Shown in pieces: positions 24,144 through 31,806 of a stretch of 33,805 nt of DNA (position 1 is the stretch's first letter; every line of letters begins with the position of its first letter). Position numbers and translations under genes: made by a program. The stretch comes from Acidobacteriaceae bacterium (GTDB taxonomy: Bacteria > Acidobacteriota > Terriglobia > Terriglobales > Acidobacteriaceae), in the NCBI GenBank assembly GCA_003166855.1, contig PMUM01000351.1:1-33805 (forward strand). Reading direction: 5' to 3'. The notes under the pieces were generated by a model. The model saw only the letters and a program-made list of their open reading frames with translations, did no database searches and was not told the origin of the DNA.

Positions 24144-25343
24144 CTAGAGTTTGGCCTTTTGGAATGCGCGTTCCATGAAACTCAGCCAGTCTCCCAATTC
24201 TGGCAGAGGATCGGCCCACTGAAAGTTGTCGTGGAAGGTGCCGGGCACAGGTGTCATCACTGCTAACAGGGTGTGCCATCGTCCCGGATAAGGTCTTGGA
24301 TAGCCAGTCGGCGCACCGCGCCATACTTCCACAAGATGGCGAAAATCTCCGAGAAGCCAGCGGCAGGTGACGCCGATCAGGGCTGGACTCTGCTTTTCCA
24401 CATCGCCTGTCTCGGCCATCTGCGCCAGCAGGGCAGGGAAATCTGCTCCCGCGTAGCAGGCGAGCGGCAGGGAATTCCAGAAGCGGCCATTGACCTCCAT
24501 GAAGAGCGGCGGCCTGCCTGGGATCTGTCGAAACTCCACCATAGCCACCCCGTGCCAATGCAAAGCTTGGAGAATCGCTAGAGATGCACTGCGAACCTGC
24601 GGATCGGGTTCGACGCTGATGCGAACCGCGCTGCCAGAACCGGTCGGATGAACATCCCGGATGCGCCGGTGCGCGAACTCGGCTCGGAGCTCGCCGTGGT
24701 GCATCAATGCAAAATAGCCTGTACCTTCACCGTCGACAAACTCCTGCACCAGGATCCGGGAGCAGGTCCGGCTCATCTCCCGATAGAGGGCCTGAAGTTC
24801 TTCAGCATTCTTGGCGTAGCGCGGCCGTCCGGTAACCTGCATCGCACCATCGGATCGAGCTTCTACCGAACTGCGCGGCTTCAGAACAACGGGGAACGTC
24901 GCCTCTTGTGCCGCGTTGAGAGCCTCCTCTGCGCAACAGACGACGGTGGTCTTCGGGACTGCGATCCCGAGAGAAGTAGCCAATCGAACCGTTTCCTCCT
25001 TGTTGAAAGCACGGAGAACCTCGGTATGTGAAGGCAATACCAGCCTGCCGCCAGCCGTCAGCAACGCATCGCGCTGTTCCGACAATGGGAGCGTCGTAGC
25101 CTCCGTCATAGGAAGGACCAGGGTGCCGGACTGCTGCCCCGCCACTTCCGAAATACGGGCGACAAAGCCAGCGGCGTCACGGTGCGGGTCAGGATACTGA
25201 AAGGAGCGGTGGCAAGAGCGAGACCAGCCAGCCTTCGACCAGGACCTCGACTCGCCTACCAGAACCTCGTGGCCGGCCTTCGCGAGCGAACGTACGGAGG
25301 CCACGGCTTGATTCTGGTTGCCGTCGAGTACCAGAACTCTCAC
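24144..25343 (-). CDS. ATP-grasp carboxylate-amine ligase-like protein (399 aa)
   Basis: ATP-grasp enzyme related to the carbamoyl-phosphate-synthase large-chain fold; such enzymes activate a carboxylate as acyl phosphate and join it to an amine or thiol. Visible parts: N-terminal Rossmann-like domain (MRVLVLDGNQNQAVASVRSL), FNKEETVRLATSLGIAVPKT (about 109-128), the nucleotide-binding strand VVLKPRSS, the hinge ILVQEFVDGEG and the metal-binding segment FMEVNGRFWNSLPL. The C-terminal 90 residues are family-specific. The GTG start at 25343 overlaps the stop of the GT4 gene (GTGA). In an EPS locus it could attach an amino acid to a uronic acid or amino sugar; substrates are unknown. Confidence 0.85.
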   Translation of the reverse strand: MRVLVLDGNQNQAVASVRSLAKAGHEVLVGESRSWSKAGWSRSCHRSFQYPDPHRDAAGFVARISEVAGQQSGTLVLPMTEATTLPLSEQRDALLTAGGRLVLPSHTEVLRAFNKEETVRLATSLGIAVPKTTVVCCAEEALNAAQEATFPVVLKPRSSVEARSDGAMQVTGRPRYAKNAEELQALYREMSRTCSRILVQEFVDGEGTGYFALMHHGELRAEFAHRRIRDVHPTGSGSAVRISVEPDPQVRSASLAILQALHWHGVAMVEFRQIPGRPPLFMEVNGRFWNSLPLACYAGADFPALLAQMAETGDVEKQSPALIGVTCRWLLGDFRHLVEVWRGAPTGYPRPYPGRWHTLLAVMTPVPGTFHDNFQWADPLPELGDWLSFMERAFQKAKL

Positions 25344-26587
25344 GGCTGCACCGGCAAAACTGCGGCGCGCTGAGGATTGCGGCTGGCCCGAAAGTTGGCA
25401 GAAGCCTCGCGAAGTACGTCGGCGAAGCGCCGCGCGATCTGCGACCAGTCAAAGCGTGCCGCCAGGGCTGCGGCGTTGTGCTCGTACGTTCGCCGCAATT
25501 GGGGATCGCGCAAGAGCAAGAGGATGCTGTCAGCAAATGCCTGGGCGTTATCGGCGATCAGTACATCGCGGCCATGGGTTACGTCCAATCCTTCCGCTCC
25601 GATAGAAGTGGAAACCATGGCCTTGGCCATGGCCATCGCTTCGAAGATCTTGAGCCGGGTACCGCCTCCAATGCGCAGCGGCACGATTACGACCGTCGCC
25701 GTGCGCAAATAGTCGATGACGGAAGCCACAGTTCCCGTCACCTCGACGGATGACGAGGCCAGGCGTTGCACGCGGGGATGAGGGTTCCGGCCCACGATCT
25801 GAAACCGCGCGTCCGGAAAAGCACCTAGGACTGCGGGCCAAACGTCGCGGCAGAAGTATTCCATGGCGTCAATGTTGGGTTCCCAGTCCATGGAGCCAGT
25901 GAAGACAATTAGCGGAGGACGCCCCGAAACCGAAGGCACGACTTGATACTGCTCCGTATCGACGCCGGTTGGGACTACCGTGATCGGGCAAGCGGGAGAT
26001 AACGTCAGCATGGCGTCGCGATCATGGTCGGAAACGGCAATGACATGCTGAAATCTGCTTAACGTGCGGGTTTCGTAAGCCGACATCTTCCGCGCTTCAA
26101 TACTGTAGGAGAGCTTACGCAACGGTGTCTTTTCGGTTTCTGCCATGCGCCGCCAGAGCATGGTCTCGACATTGTGTTGAAAGAGAACAACGGGCGCGGA
26201 CAAAGTCTCAGGAAAATTCAACGAAGCCGAGAGGAAATCGCACACCACAACGTCCAGACTGTCGTCGCTTAAGCGCCTCGCGACCTCCTGGCGAACCCGG
26301 CGATCTGTGAACTTTCGCACCGCATACGGAGCGATAGACGGCAGCTGAAGAATGTAGTCCAGAGACTGAGCCAGGGTACCCTCGGGTCCAGCTGTATAGA
26401 TGGTGTGGGCTCCGGGGAGTCGCTGGGCGATAGCCGCTTCGTAGTCTGAATCGCGCGCCCCGCCGTAGTAGGAAAGCAGGGTGACCTCATGCTCTTTCGC
26501 CAAATGACGGAGGATGTTGTAGGAACGAATCTTGCCGCCGGTATCGACCGGCAACAACTTTCCTGCTTTCACCCAGAGTATTTTCAT
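25340..26587 (-). CDS. GT4 glycosyltransferase, exosortase-locus type (415 aa)
   Basis: Retaining GT-B glycosyltransferase. N-terminal domain from MKILWVKAGKLLPVDTGGKIRSYN, with the Gly-Gly acceptor loop; QHNVETMLWRR about residue 140; the linker strand HVIAVSDHDRD; donor domain starting IVFTGSMDWEPNIDAM. The final motif reads PLRIGGGTRLKIFEAMAMAKAMVSTSIGAEG, where the E of IFEAMA is the conserved nucleotide-sugar contact. The overall pattern matches the sugar transferases that accompany exosortase-A loci (stp1 type), by recollection of that family. It lies 11 bases after algD and overlaps the ATP-grasp gene. Confidence 0.9.
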   Translation of the reverse strand: MKILWVKAGKLLPVDTGGKIRSYNILRHLAKEHEVTLLSYYGGARDSDYEAAIAQRLPGAHTIYTAGPEGTLAQSLDYILQLPSIAPYAVRKFTDRRVRQEVARRLSDDSLDVVVCDFLSASLNFPETLSAPVVLFQHNVETMLWRRMAETEKTPLRKLSYSIEARKMSAYETRTLSRFQHVIAVSDHDRDAMLTLSPACPITVVPTGVDTEQYQVVPSVSGRPPLIVFTGSMDWEPNIDAMEYFCRDVWPAVLGAFPDARFQIVGRNPHPRVQRLASSSVEVTGTVASVIDYLRTATVVIVPLRIGGGTRLKIFEAMAMAKAMVSTSIGAEGLDVTHGRDVLIADNAQAFADSILLLLRDPQLRRTYEHNAAALAARFDWSQIARRFADVLREASANFRASRNPQRAAVLPVQP

Positions 26588-26598
26588 TGGTCACTGGC

Positions 26599-27924
26599 CT
26601 ACCAGCACAACCCCTCGTAGGACGTCCCCGCGGCGGGCCGCCGGGACTTCTCCAGATTCACCAGATCCACGACGAAATGAGTAGGCCGAAGATGAGACTC
26701 CAGAGTCTTCCGGTCAATTCCACGAGTGCCGATGACTACCACTTCCACGTCGTTCAGTACCTGCTCCAGATTCGAACAGAGCAGGGAACCGATGTGTGGG
26801 ATCACGGTTTCGATGTATTGCCGGTTGGAACCGATGAGGCGCCCCAAGGACACGTTGTCATCCCATATCTGCAGCTTGCAACCTTCGCCGATCAATCGCT
26901 TCACGAGTTGTACTTGAGGACTCTCACGGAGATCATCGGTTGCTGCCTTGAAGCTGAGGCCAAGCATGGCGACATTCTTCTTGCCCGTGCTCAGTACCAT
27001 CTCGATTGCGCGATCAAGATGCGCATCATTGCTGGGCAGGATCGATTCGAAAAGCGGCAATTCAAGATCGAGTTCTTTGGCGCGATAGTTCAGAGCACGC
27101 ACGTCCTTGGGCAGGCACGAACCACCGAAGGCAAACCCCGGTTTGAGATACCTCGCGGAGATGTTCAGTTTGGTGTCGGAGGTGAAGATCTCGACCACGT
27201 CTTCGGCGTCTACTTGCAACTCTTTTGCCAGTGTCCCTACTTCGTTGGCGAATGAAACCTTCACGGCATGCCAGGCGTTGCACACGTACTTCGCCATCTC
27301 CGCCGAGCGAAACGACGTTTCAAAGACGCGTCCGGGAACCCAGGCATATAGATCGCGAAGAATTTTGCTGTGCGCGGGATCGGCCGCTCCGAGGATGGTA
27401 ATGGAAGGCTCCAGGAAGTCGGCAACCGCGGTGCCTTCGCGCATGAATTCGGGATTCACGCAAACGCCGAAGTCCGCTCCCATCTTTTTCCCGCTCGCTT
27501 TTTCGAGGGTGGGGACGACGATGGTCTCGGCTGTTCCCGGCAGCACAGTGCTGCGCAATACGACAAGATGAAACGCGTCTTTCTTGCGAAGCGCCGTTCC
27601 AATCTCCTGGCAGACGGGCCCGATGTGTCCAAGGTCCAGCTTGCCATTGCGCATGCTCGGAGTACCGACGCAGAGAAAGGAGATTTCAGTCTCCAGTACG
27701 GCCTTCTCCGAGTCGGTCATGGCGTGCAAGCGGCAGGCCTTCTGAGATTCAGCAATCAGATCAGCGACCGCAGGCTCCACAATCGGACTGCGGCCGCTGT
27801 CGAGAGCCTCGACCTTCGCGGCACTGAGGTCGACTCCTGTAACCCGGTTCCCCTGATGCGCCAGGCAAGCCGCAGTGACCGTACCCACGTAACCCAAACC
27901 AAAAATGCTGATCGCCCGGCTCAT
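26599..27924 (-). CDS. algD: GDP-mannose 6-dehydrogenase (AlgD type), 441 aa
   Basis: NAD-dependent oxidation of GDP-mannose to GDP-mannuronate, supplying an acidic sugar. The N-terminal Rossmann motif is ISIFGLGYVGTV (5-16). The central domain has SFLCVGTPS, VLRSTVLPGT and NPEFMREGTA. The catalytic cysteine is C270 in FAFGGSCLPKDVRALNYRA, and LGLSFKAATDDLRESP follows. The residue pattern follows Pseudomonas AlgD throughout, including the final GLCW, more than UDP-glucose dehydrogenase, so GDP-mannose is the likely substrate; the UDP-glucose reaction is the alternative. It heads minus block B with a good promoter upstream, and the first gene position suggests that precursor supply controls the block. 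Confidence 0.93.
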   Translation of the reverse strand: MSRAISIFGLGYVGTVTAACLAHQGNRVTGVDLSAAKVEALDSGRSPIVEPAVADLIAESQKACRLHAMTDSEKAVLETEISFLCVGTPSMRNGKLDLGHIGPVCQEIGTALRKKDAFHLVVLRSTVLPGTAETIVVPTLEKASGKKMGADFGVCVNPEFMREGTAVADFLEPSITILGAADPAHSKILRDLYAWVPGRVFETSFRSAEMAKYVCNAWHAVKVSFANEVGTLAKELQVDAEDVVEIFTSDTKLNISARYLKPGFAFGGSCLPKDVRALNYRAKELDLELPLFESILPSNDAHLDRAIEMVLSTGKKNVAMLGLSFKAATDDLRESPQVQLVKRLIGEGCKLQIWDDNVSLGRLIGSNRQYIETVIPHIGSLLCSNLEQVLNDVEVVVIGTRGIDRKTLESHLRPTHFVVDLVNLEKSRRPAAGTSYEGLCW

Positions 27925-27969
27925 GCGCAGTCTTCACCCTTTCGATTTCAGTTCGATTCTCGAAGTTCT

Positions 27970-27998
27970 AAGATAGCCCACGGGGATGGTGGCGGCAA
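27970..27998 (-). promoter_or_regulatory. Sigma-70-type promoter for algD block
   Basis: On the minus strand TTGCCG (27998-27993) and TATCTT (27975-27970) are separated by exactly 17 bases, each matching 4 of 6 consensus positions. Transcription would begin near 27963, leaving a leader of about 38 bases before the ATG at 27924. Confidence 0.5.
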
Positions 27999-28026
27999 AC
28001 CGCGCTGGCAATAACCGAGCCGTTGC

Positions 28027-28056
28027 TTGCGGCATGATTTGTTAGGTCTTTATTTT
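28027..28056 (+). promoter_or_regulatory. Possible sigma-70-type promoter for block C
   Basis: TTGCGG (28027-28032) and TATTTT (28051-28056) are separated by 18 bases. Each matches about 4 of 6 consensus positions. Transcription would begin near 28063, giving a leader of about 115 bases that includes the hairpin at 28075-28092. Confidence 0.4.
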
Positions 28057-28074
28057 CAATCACTTGCAGCAGTG

Positions 28075-28092
28075 CGCTGATGGTGATCAGCG
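28075..28092 (+). promoter_or_regulatory. 7-base inverted repeat CGCTGAT/ATCAGCG
   Basis: CGCTGAT, a 4-base spacer GGTG, then ATCAGCG. It sits just downstream of the predicted block C transcription start, a common position for a repressor site, or would form a stable hairpin in the 5' leader. Confidence 0.45.
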
Positions 28093-28177
28093 ATTGGATG
28101 CAACTCCCGCATAGCGAGTGACTAACGAAACCCGCCACATGTGCAGCGGCAAAGAATTGCCATTACTATGAAGAGGC

Positions 28178-29416
28178 ATGGATTCGTCGAACGAGCAGGC
28201 CCTTGAATCTCTGGCCGTTGATTCAGCTACGGCGCCGGGATCGCGGGGCGGCCGGGCTTCCGGCGGCGGCCCGGGTGTGGTCCGGCGAAAGGTGTTTTTT
28301 TTACTGGATTCCTTGAACGTCGGAGGCACTGAGACTCAAGCGGTCGAACTGGCGATTCGGCTCGACTCCGAACGCTATGCAGTGACTCTGGGATGTCTTC
28401 GCGCTCGTGGCCCGCTGCTGGAAAGGCTGGCTGGGTCGGCTGTTTCGGTCTGCGAGTTCTATCCTAAGGGCGGGTTTGACTCGATCCGCGGAATGTATCA
28501 GATGTTTCGTCTGGCGAACTTTCTGCGACGGGGCGGCTTCCAGATTGTTCATACCCATGATTTGTACGCGAATTTGCTGGGCATCCCAGCTGCAGTGATC
28601 GCGCGCGTGCCCGTGATCATTTCCAGTCAACGCGATTTGTCTCATCTCGGCTTGTACCAAACGCGGCGACGAGTCTGGCTTCGGCGTCTGCAGAAACGTT
28701 CGACTGCCGTGCTAACGAATGCGGGTGCGGTGCGTGATGCAGTTCTGGCCGAGAACCATTTTGCGCCGGAGAAAGTTCGCGTGATTCACAACGGCGTGGA
28801 CATGCAGAAATTCGCTTATGGATCGCGCGATCGGGAATGGCTTAAGCAGGCCAGTGCGCGAGAGAAGTGGATCGCACTCGTAGGAAACATGCACAGCGAC
28901 GTGAAGGGGCATCCCTGGTTGATCGCTGCTGCGGGGACGATTACGAGAGAATTTCCTGAGACGCGTTTTCTGCTAATGGGCGATGGGGAGCAAAGGAAAG
29001 ATTACGAGCGCCAGGTTGCGGAACTGGGACTGGGCCGCCACTTCCTCTTTCTCGGGCGCCGCGACGATGTTCCGCGCGTCCTCGCCTGTTGTGATATTGC
29101 TGTTCTCCCGTCCAAAGCGGAGGGGTTGCCCAACGCTGTTTTGGAATATCTCGCGGTCGGCTTGCCAACCGTGGCCACTCGAGTCGGAGGCAACGCCGAG
29201 ATCATCCAGGATGGCAAGACGGGATTGTTGGTTCCACCTGAGGATTCATCCGCTCTTGCAGAAGCGATCCTGCGTCTGCTGCGTGATCCTGGATTTGCGA
29301 CAAGCCTGGGGAAGAATGGACGGGAGTATGTGGCTGCGGAATTCAGTTTTCAGAAGATGATCGAGAACACCGACCAGCTTTACACGGAACTACTGCACTC
29401 GCGGGGTGCGGAATGA
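28178..29416 (+). CDS. GT4 family glycosyltransferase (412 aa)
   Basis: GT-B glycosyltransferase, probably stp2 type of exosortase-associated EPS loci (by family recollection). After a variable Gly/Ala-rich N-tail (about 1-35) comes VFFLLDSLNVGGTETQAVELA with the Gly-Gly loop, then VHTHDLYANLLG and VIHNGVDMQKF. The donor domain starts IALVGNMHSDVKGHPWLI. The E-x7-E region reads LPSKAEGLPNAVLEYLAVGLPTVAT, and both Glu residues are present. ATG at 28178 lies very close to AAGAGG, so a later start cannot be ruled out, but the first domain strand begins only at residue 37. It overlaps the heparinase-like gene by ATGA. Confidence 0.9.
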   Translation: MDSSNEQALESLAVDSATAPGSRGGRASGGGPGVVRRKVFFLLDSLNVGGTETQAVELAIRLDSERYAVTLGCLRARGPLLERLAGSAVSVCEFYPKGGFDSIRGMYQMFRLANFLRRGGFQIVHTHDLYANLLGIPAAVIARVPVIISSQRDLSHLGLYQTRRRVWLRRLQKRSTAVLTNAGAVRDAVLAENHFAPEKVRVIHNGVDMQKFAYGSRDREWLKQASAREKWIALVGNMHSDVKGHPWLIAAAGTITREFPETRFLLMGDGEQRKDYERQVAELGLGRHFLFLGRRDDVPRVLACCDIAVLPSKAEGLPNAVLEYLAVGLPTVATRVGGNAEIIQDGKTGLLVPPEDSSALAEAILRLLRDPGFATSLGKNGREYVAAEFSFQKMIENTDQLYTELLHSRGAE

Positions 29417-31803
29417 GTTCTGAGACGGCGGCCCTGAAGCGCGTTTACCGGCGCGTCCTGGCCATGGACCGCGCTGAGATTGCGGACCGCGTTCGCCAGC
29501 AGTCTATGGCCCGTCTCGACCTGGCGCGCTACAAGGCAGGAATGGGTTTTGCACCCCGAATGCTCGCAACTGTTTCGGGCGCGCAACCGCGTTTTTTCTT
29601 CTCGCCAGATGCCGTTCCGGAACTGTGCTCTAGACTGCGCCAACTTTTTCCGGAAACCGCGAAACAGATCATCGAGCGAGCAGAACGAATCTGCGAACAC
29701 CGCTTCGACCTGCTGGGCTACGACGCCGTGGACTACGGGTCTGAGATCGACTGGCACTGCGATCGAATTCACGGAAAGCGCGCTCCCCGTAAGCCGTGGT
29801 TCCAGATAAAGTACCTCGATTTCGCCGAAGTGGGCGATAGCAAGGTCACGTGGGAAGTGAACCGGCACCAGCATCTGGTCACGCTGGCTAAAGCTTACCG
29901 GCTGAGCGGCAACGAGAAATTCGCTGCGGAGTTGTTTCGTCAGTGGGAGCACTGGCACGCCGAAAATCCATATCCCATGGGCATCAACTGGGCCAGCAGC
30001 CTGGAAGTTGCTTTTCGCAGTCTTTCCTGGCTCTGGATCTATTTTCTTCTATCGGATTCTCCCGCGATGCCCGGAGGATTTCGAGCAGCATGGCTTCGAG
30101 CCCTGGCGATTTCCGGCCGTCACATTGACTGCTATTTATCTACCTACTTTTCTCCGAACACCCATCTGCTCGGAGAAGCGGTTGCCCTCTTTTTCATCGG
30201 TACCCTGTGCCCGGAGATCCCTGCGGCGCGGCGATGGCGACAGCGTGGCTGGGACATCGTGCAACAGGAGGCGGACCGGCAGATACAAGGGGACGGGCTG
30301 CATTTCGAGCAGTCCCTCTATTACCACGTATACGCTCTGGACTTGTTCATACACACTGCCGTGCTGGCTTCCGTGAACCAGCGTTCCATGCCAGCTGAGT
30401 TTGATCGGACCTTGGAACGAATGCTGGAAGCTTTGTCGGTTCTGGCGCGCGGGGGAACCGTACCGCAACTCGGCGATGACGATGGTGGCCGCCTGTTTGA
30501 TCCTTCGCGGAACCGAAACCTGCATATGCACGATCCGCTGGCGACGGGCGCGGCCCTGTTCGGACGTGGAGACTTCAAAGCCCTGGCCGGAGGGCTGCGG
30601 GAGGAGACGCTATGGCTGCTGGGCGAGTCCGGTGTCGCGGAATTTGAACGCCTGCCGCAGGTTGAACCCGCACGCAAGTCAGTTGCGTTCCCAGTCGCAG
30701 GGTTGTACGTGATGTCGGGAGATGATCCGAAGCGGCAATTGGTGATCGATGCTGGTCCGCAAGGCGCACACACCGCGGGTCACGGCCATGCTGATGCGCT
30801 CAGCTTGACGGCGAGCAGCGGTGGCTGCGAGTTGCTCATCGACTCCGGAACTTTTGAATATGTGGGAGCGGACGGTGAGCGTAACCATTTCCGCGGCACG
30901 AGGGCGCACAATACGCTGCTCGTGGCAGGCCGCAATCCAGCGGAGCCGAGAGGTCCTTTCAGTTGGGGCAGACTGCCCCATGTCCAGGCGGAGGGCTGGA
31001 TTTCGGGAAAGACCTTCGATCTTTTTGCGGGGAGCCACGATGGCTACTGTCGATTGCCCAATGCGGTGGTTCATCGCCGCTATGTTTTCGCGCTCAAGTC
31101 TGGCGCTTGGCTCGTTCGGGACCTGGCTCTGGGGTACGGGGAGCATCAACTCGAGCTCTTTTGGCATCTCGGGCCCGAGTTGAACCAAGTAAACGGAGAG
31201 ACGAATCTGTTCATGCGTGACGGCCGGGGATTGCGGTTCCTGACCGTTGAAGGAAGCGAATGGACGCAGACTGTTGAGCGCCAGTCGTACTCTCCTGTGT
31301 ATGGCAGGAAGGAAGATCATGACGTGCTGCACTTTACCACTCAGGCGCACCTTCCGGTCGAGTTCGTAACGTTGATGATCGCAGGAGCCAATGCGACTCT
31401 CTCGGAGCAGCGCTTGACAAGAATCGCATCGCACTCTTCTGTCGCCGGATACGGCTACCAAGCGGCTCAAGACGAGCATTCCATCGTATTTGGTGACGGC
31501 AAGCCTTGGAAGCTGGATCGCTGGAGCAGCGATGCGGAATTTCTCTATTGGGGACCTGGAGGAAGCGATTCGAAGCGCACTCTGATCTGCTGCATTGGCA
31601 CTTATGTCGAATGGTCCAGCCAGACCATCGTAACAGCCAAGCGAGCCGTGTTGCGGTGCGAAGCCATCGAGAGTGGGAATCAATTCGAACTTGTCTCCTC
31701 AGACCCCGATGCAGTTGTTGTCAATCGAGAAGGATGGAAGATGCTTGTGTCTAAGGACAGTCCGCAACTGGCAGGCAAACTCACCTCGGAAGAGAAGAAC
31801 TGA
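29413..31803 (+). CDS. Heparinase II/III family protein (796 aa)
   Basis: Polysaccharide-lyase-like protein of the heparinase II/III superfamily. The N-terminal alpha/alpha toroid (about 1-380) has WEVNRHQHLVTLAKAYRLS, NWASSLEVAFRSLSW and a later LGDDDGGR. The beta-sandwich domain (about 415-620) has AGPQGAHTAGHGHADALSL (His457 and His459 in HGHAD), IDSGTFEY and RGTRAHNTL, which are hallmark segments. No signal peptide is visible (MSSETAALKRVYRRV), which is odd for a lyase of external glycan and suggests either cytoplasmic action on precursors or an unrecognised export route. Such proteins are frequent in exosortase-type loci. It is followed after 3 bases by the second asnB. Confidence 0.9.
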   Translation: MSSETAALKRVYRRVLAMDRAEIADRVRQQSMARLDLARYKAGMGFAPRMLATVSGAQPRFFFSPDAVPELCSRLRQLFPETAKQIIERAERICEHRFDLLGYDAVDYGSEIDWHCDRIHGKRAPRKPWFQIKYLDFAEVGDSKVTWEVNRHQHLVTLAKAYRLSGNEKFAAELFRQWEHWHAENPYPMGINWASSLEVAFRSLSWLWIYFLLSDSPAMPGGFRAAWLRALAISGRHIDCYLSTYFSPNTHLLGEAVALFFIGTLCPEIPAARRWRQRGWDIVQQEADRQIQGDGLHFEQSLYYHVYALDLFIHTAVLASVNQRSMPAEFDRTLERMLEALSVLARGGTVPQLGDDDGGRLFDPSRNRNLHMHDPLATGAALFGRGDFKALAGGLREETLWLLGESGVAEFERLPQVEPARKSVAFPVAGLYVMSGDDPKRQLVIDAGPQGAHTAGHGHADALSLTASSGGCELLIDSGTFEYVGADGERNHFRGTRAHNTLLVAGRNPAEPRGPFSWGRLPHVQAEGWISGKTFDLFAGSHDGYCRLPNAVVHRRYVFALKSGAWLVRDLALGYGEHQLELFWHLGPELNQVNGETNLFMRDGRGLRFLTVEGSEWTQTVERQSYSPVYGRKEDHDVLHFTTQAHLPVEFVTLMIAGANATLSEQRLTRIASHSSVAGYGYQAAQDEHSIVFGDGKPWKLDRWSSDAEFLYWGPGGSDSKRTLICCIGTYVEWSSQTIVTAKRAVLRCEAIESGNQFELVSSDPDAVVVNREGWKMLVSKDSPQLAGKLTSEEKN

Positions 31804-31806
31804 CCT

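Larger units (their letters stand above)
27925..28177. promoter_or_regulatory. Divergent promoter region between algD and the GT4 gene
   Basis: 253 bases separating two divergent operons. Besides the promoters listed below it holds a direct repeat TTCGATT (27941-27947 and 27952-27958, 11-base period) in the likely algD leader, and an inverted repeat GGCAA/TTGCC (28148-28161) 16 bases before the ATG at 28178. A weak sigma-54-like GG-N10-GC occurs at 28006-28021 but its -12 block is poor. Confidence 0.6.

Noticed and set aside
24118-24558. N-terminal extension of the deacetylase to 24558
   Set aside because: The added residues are antisense to the ATP-grasp gene and show no domain; ATG at 24117 gives the usual family start.
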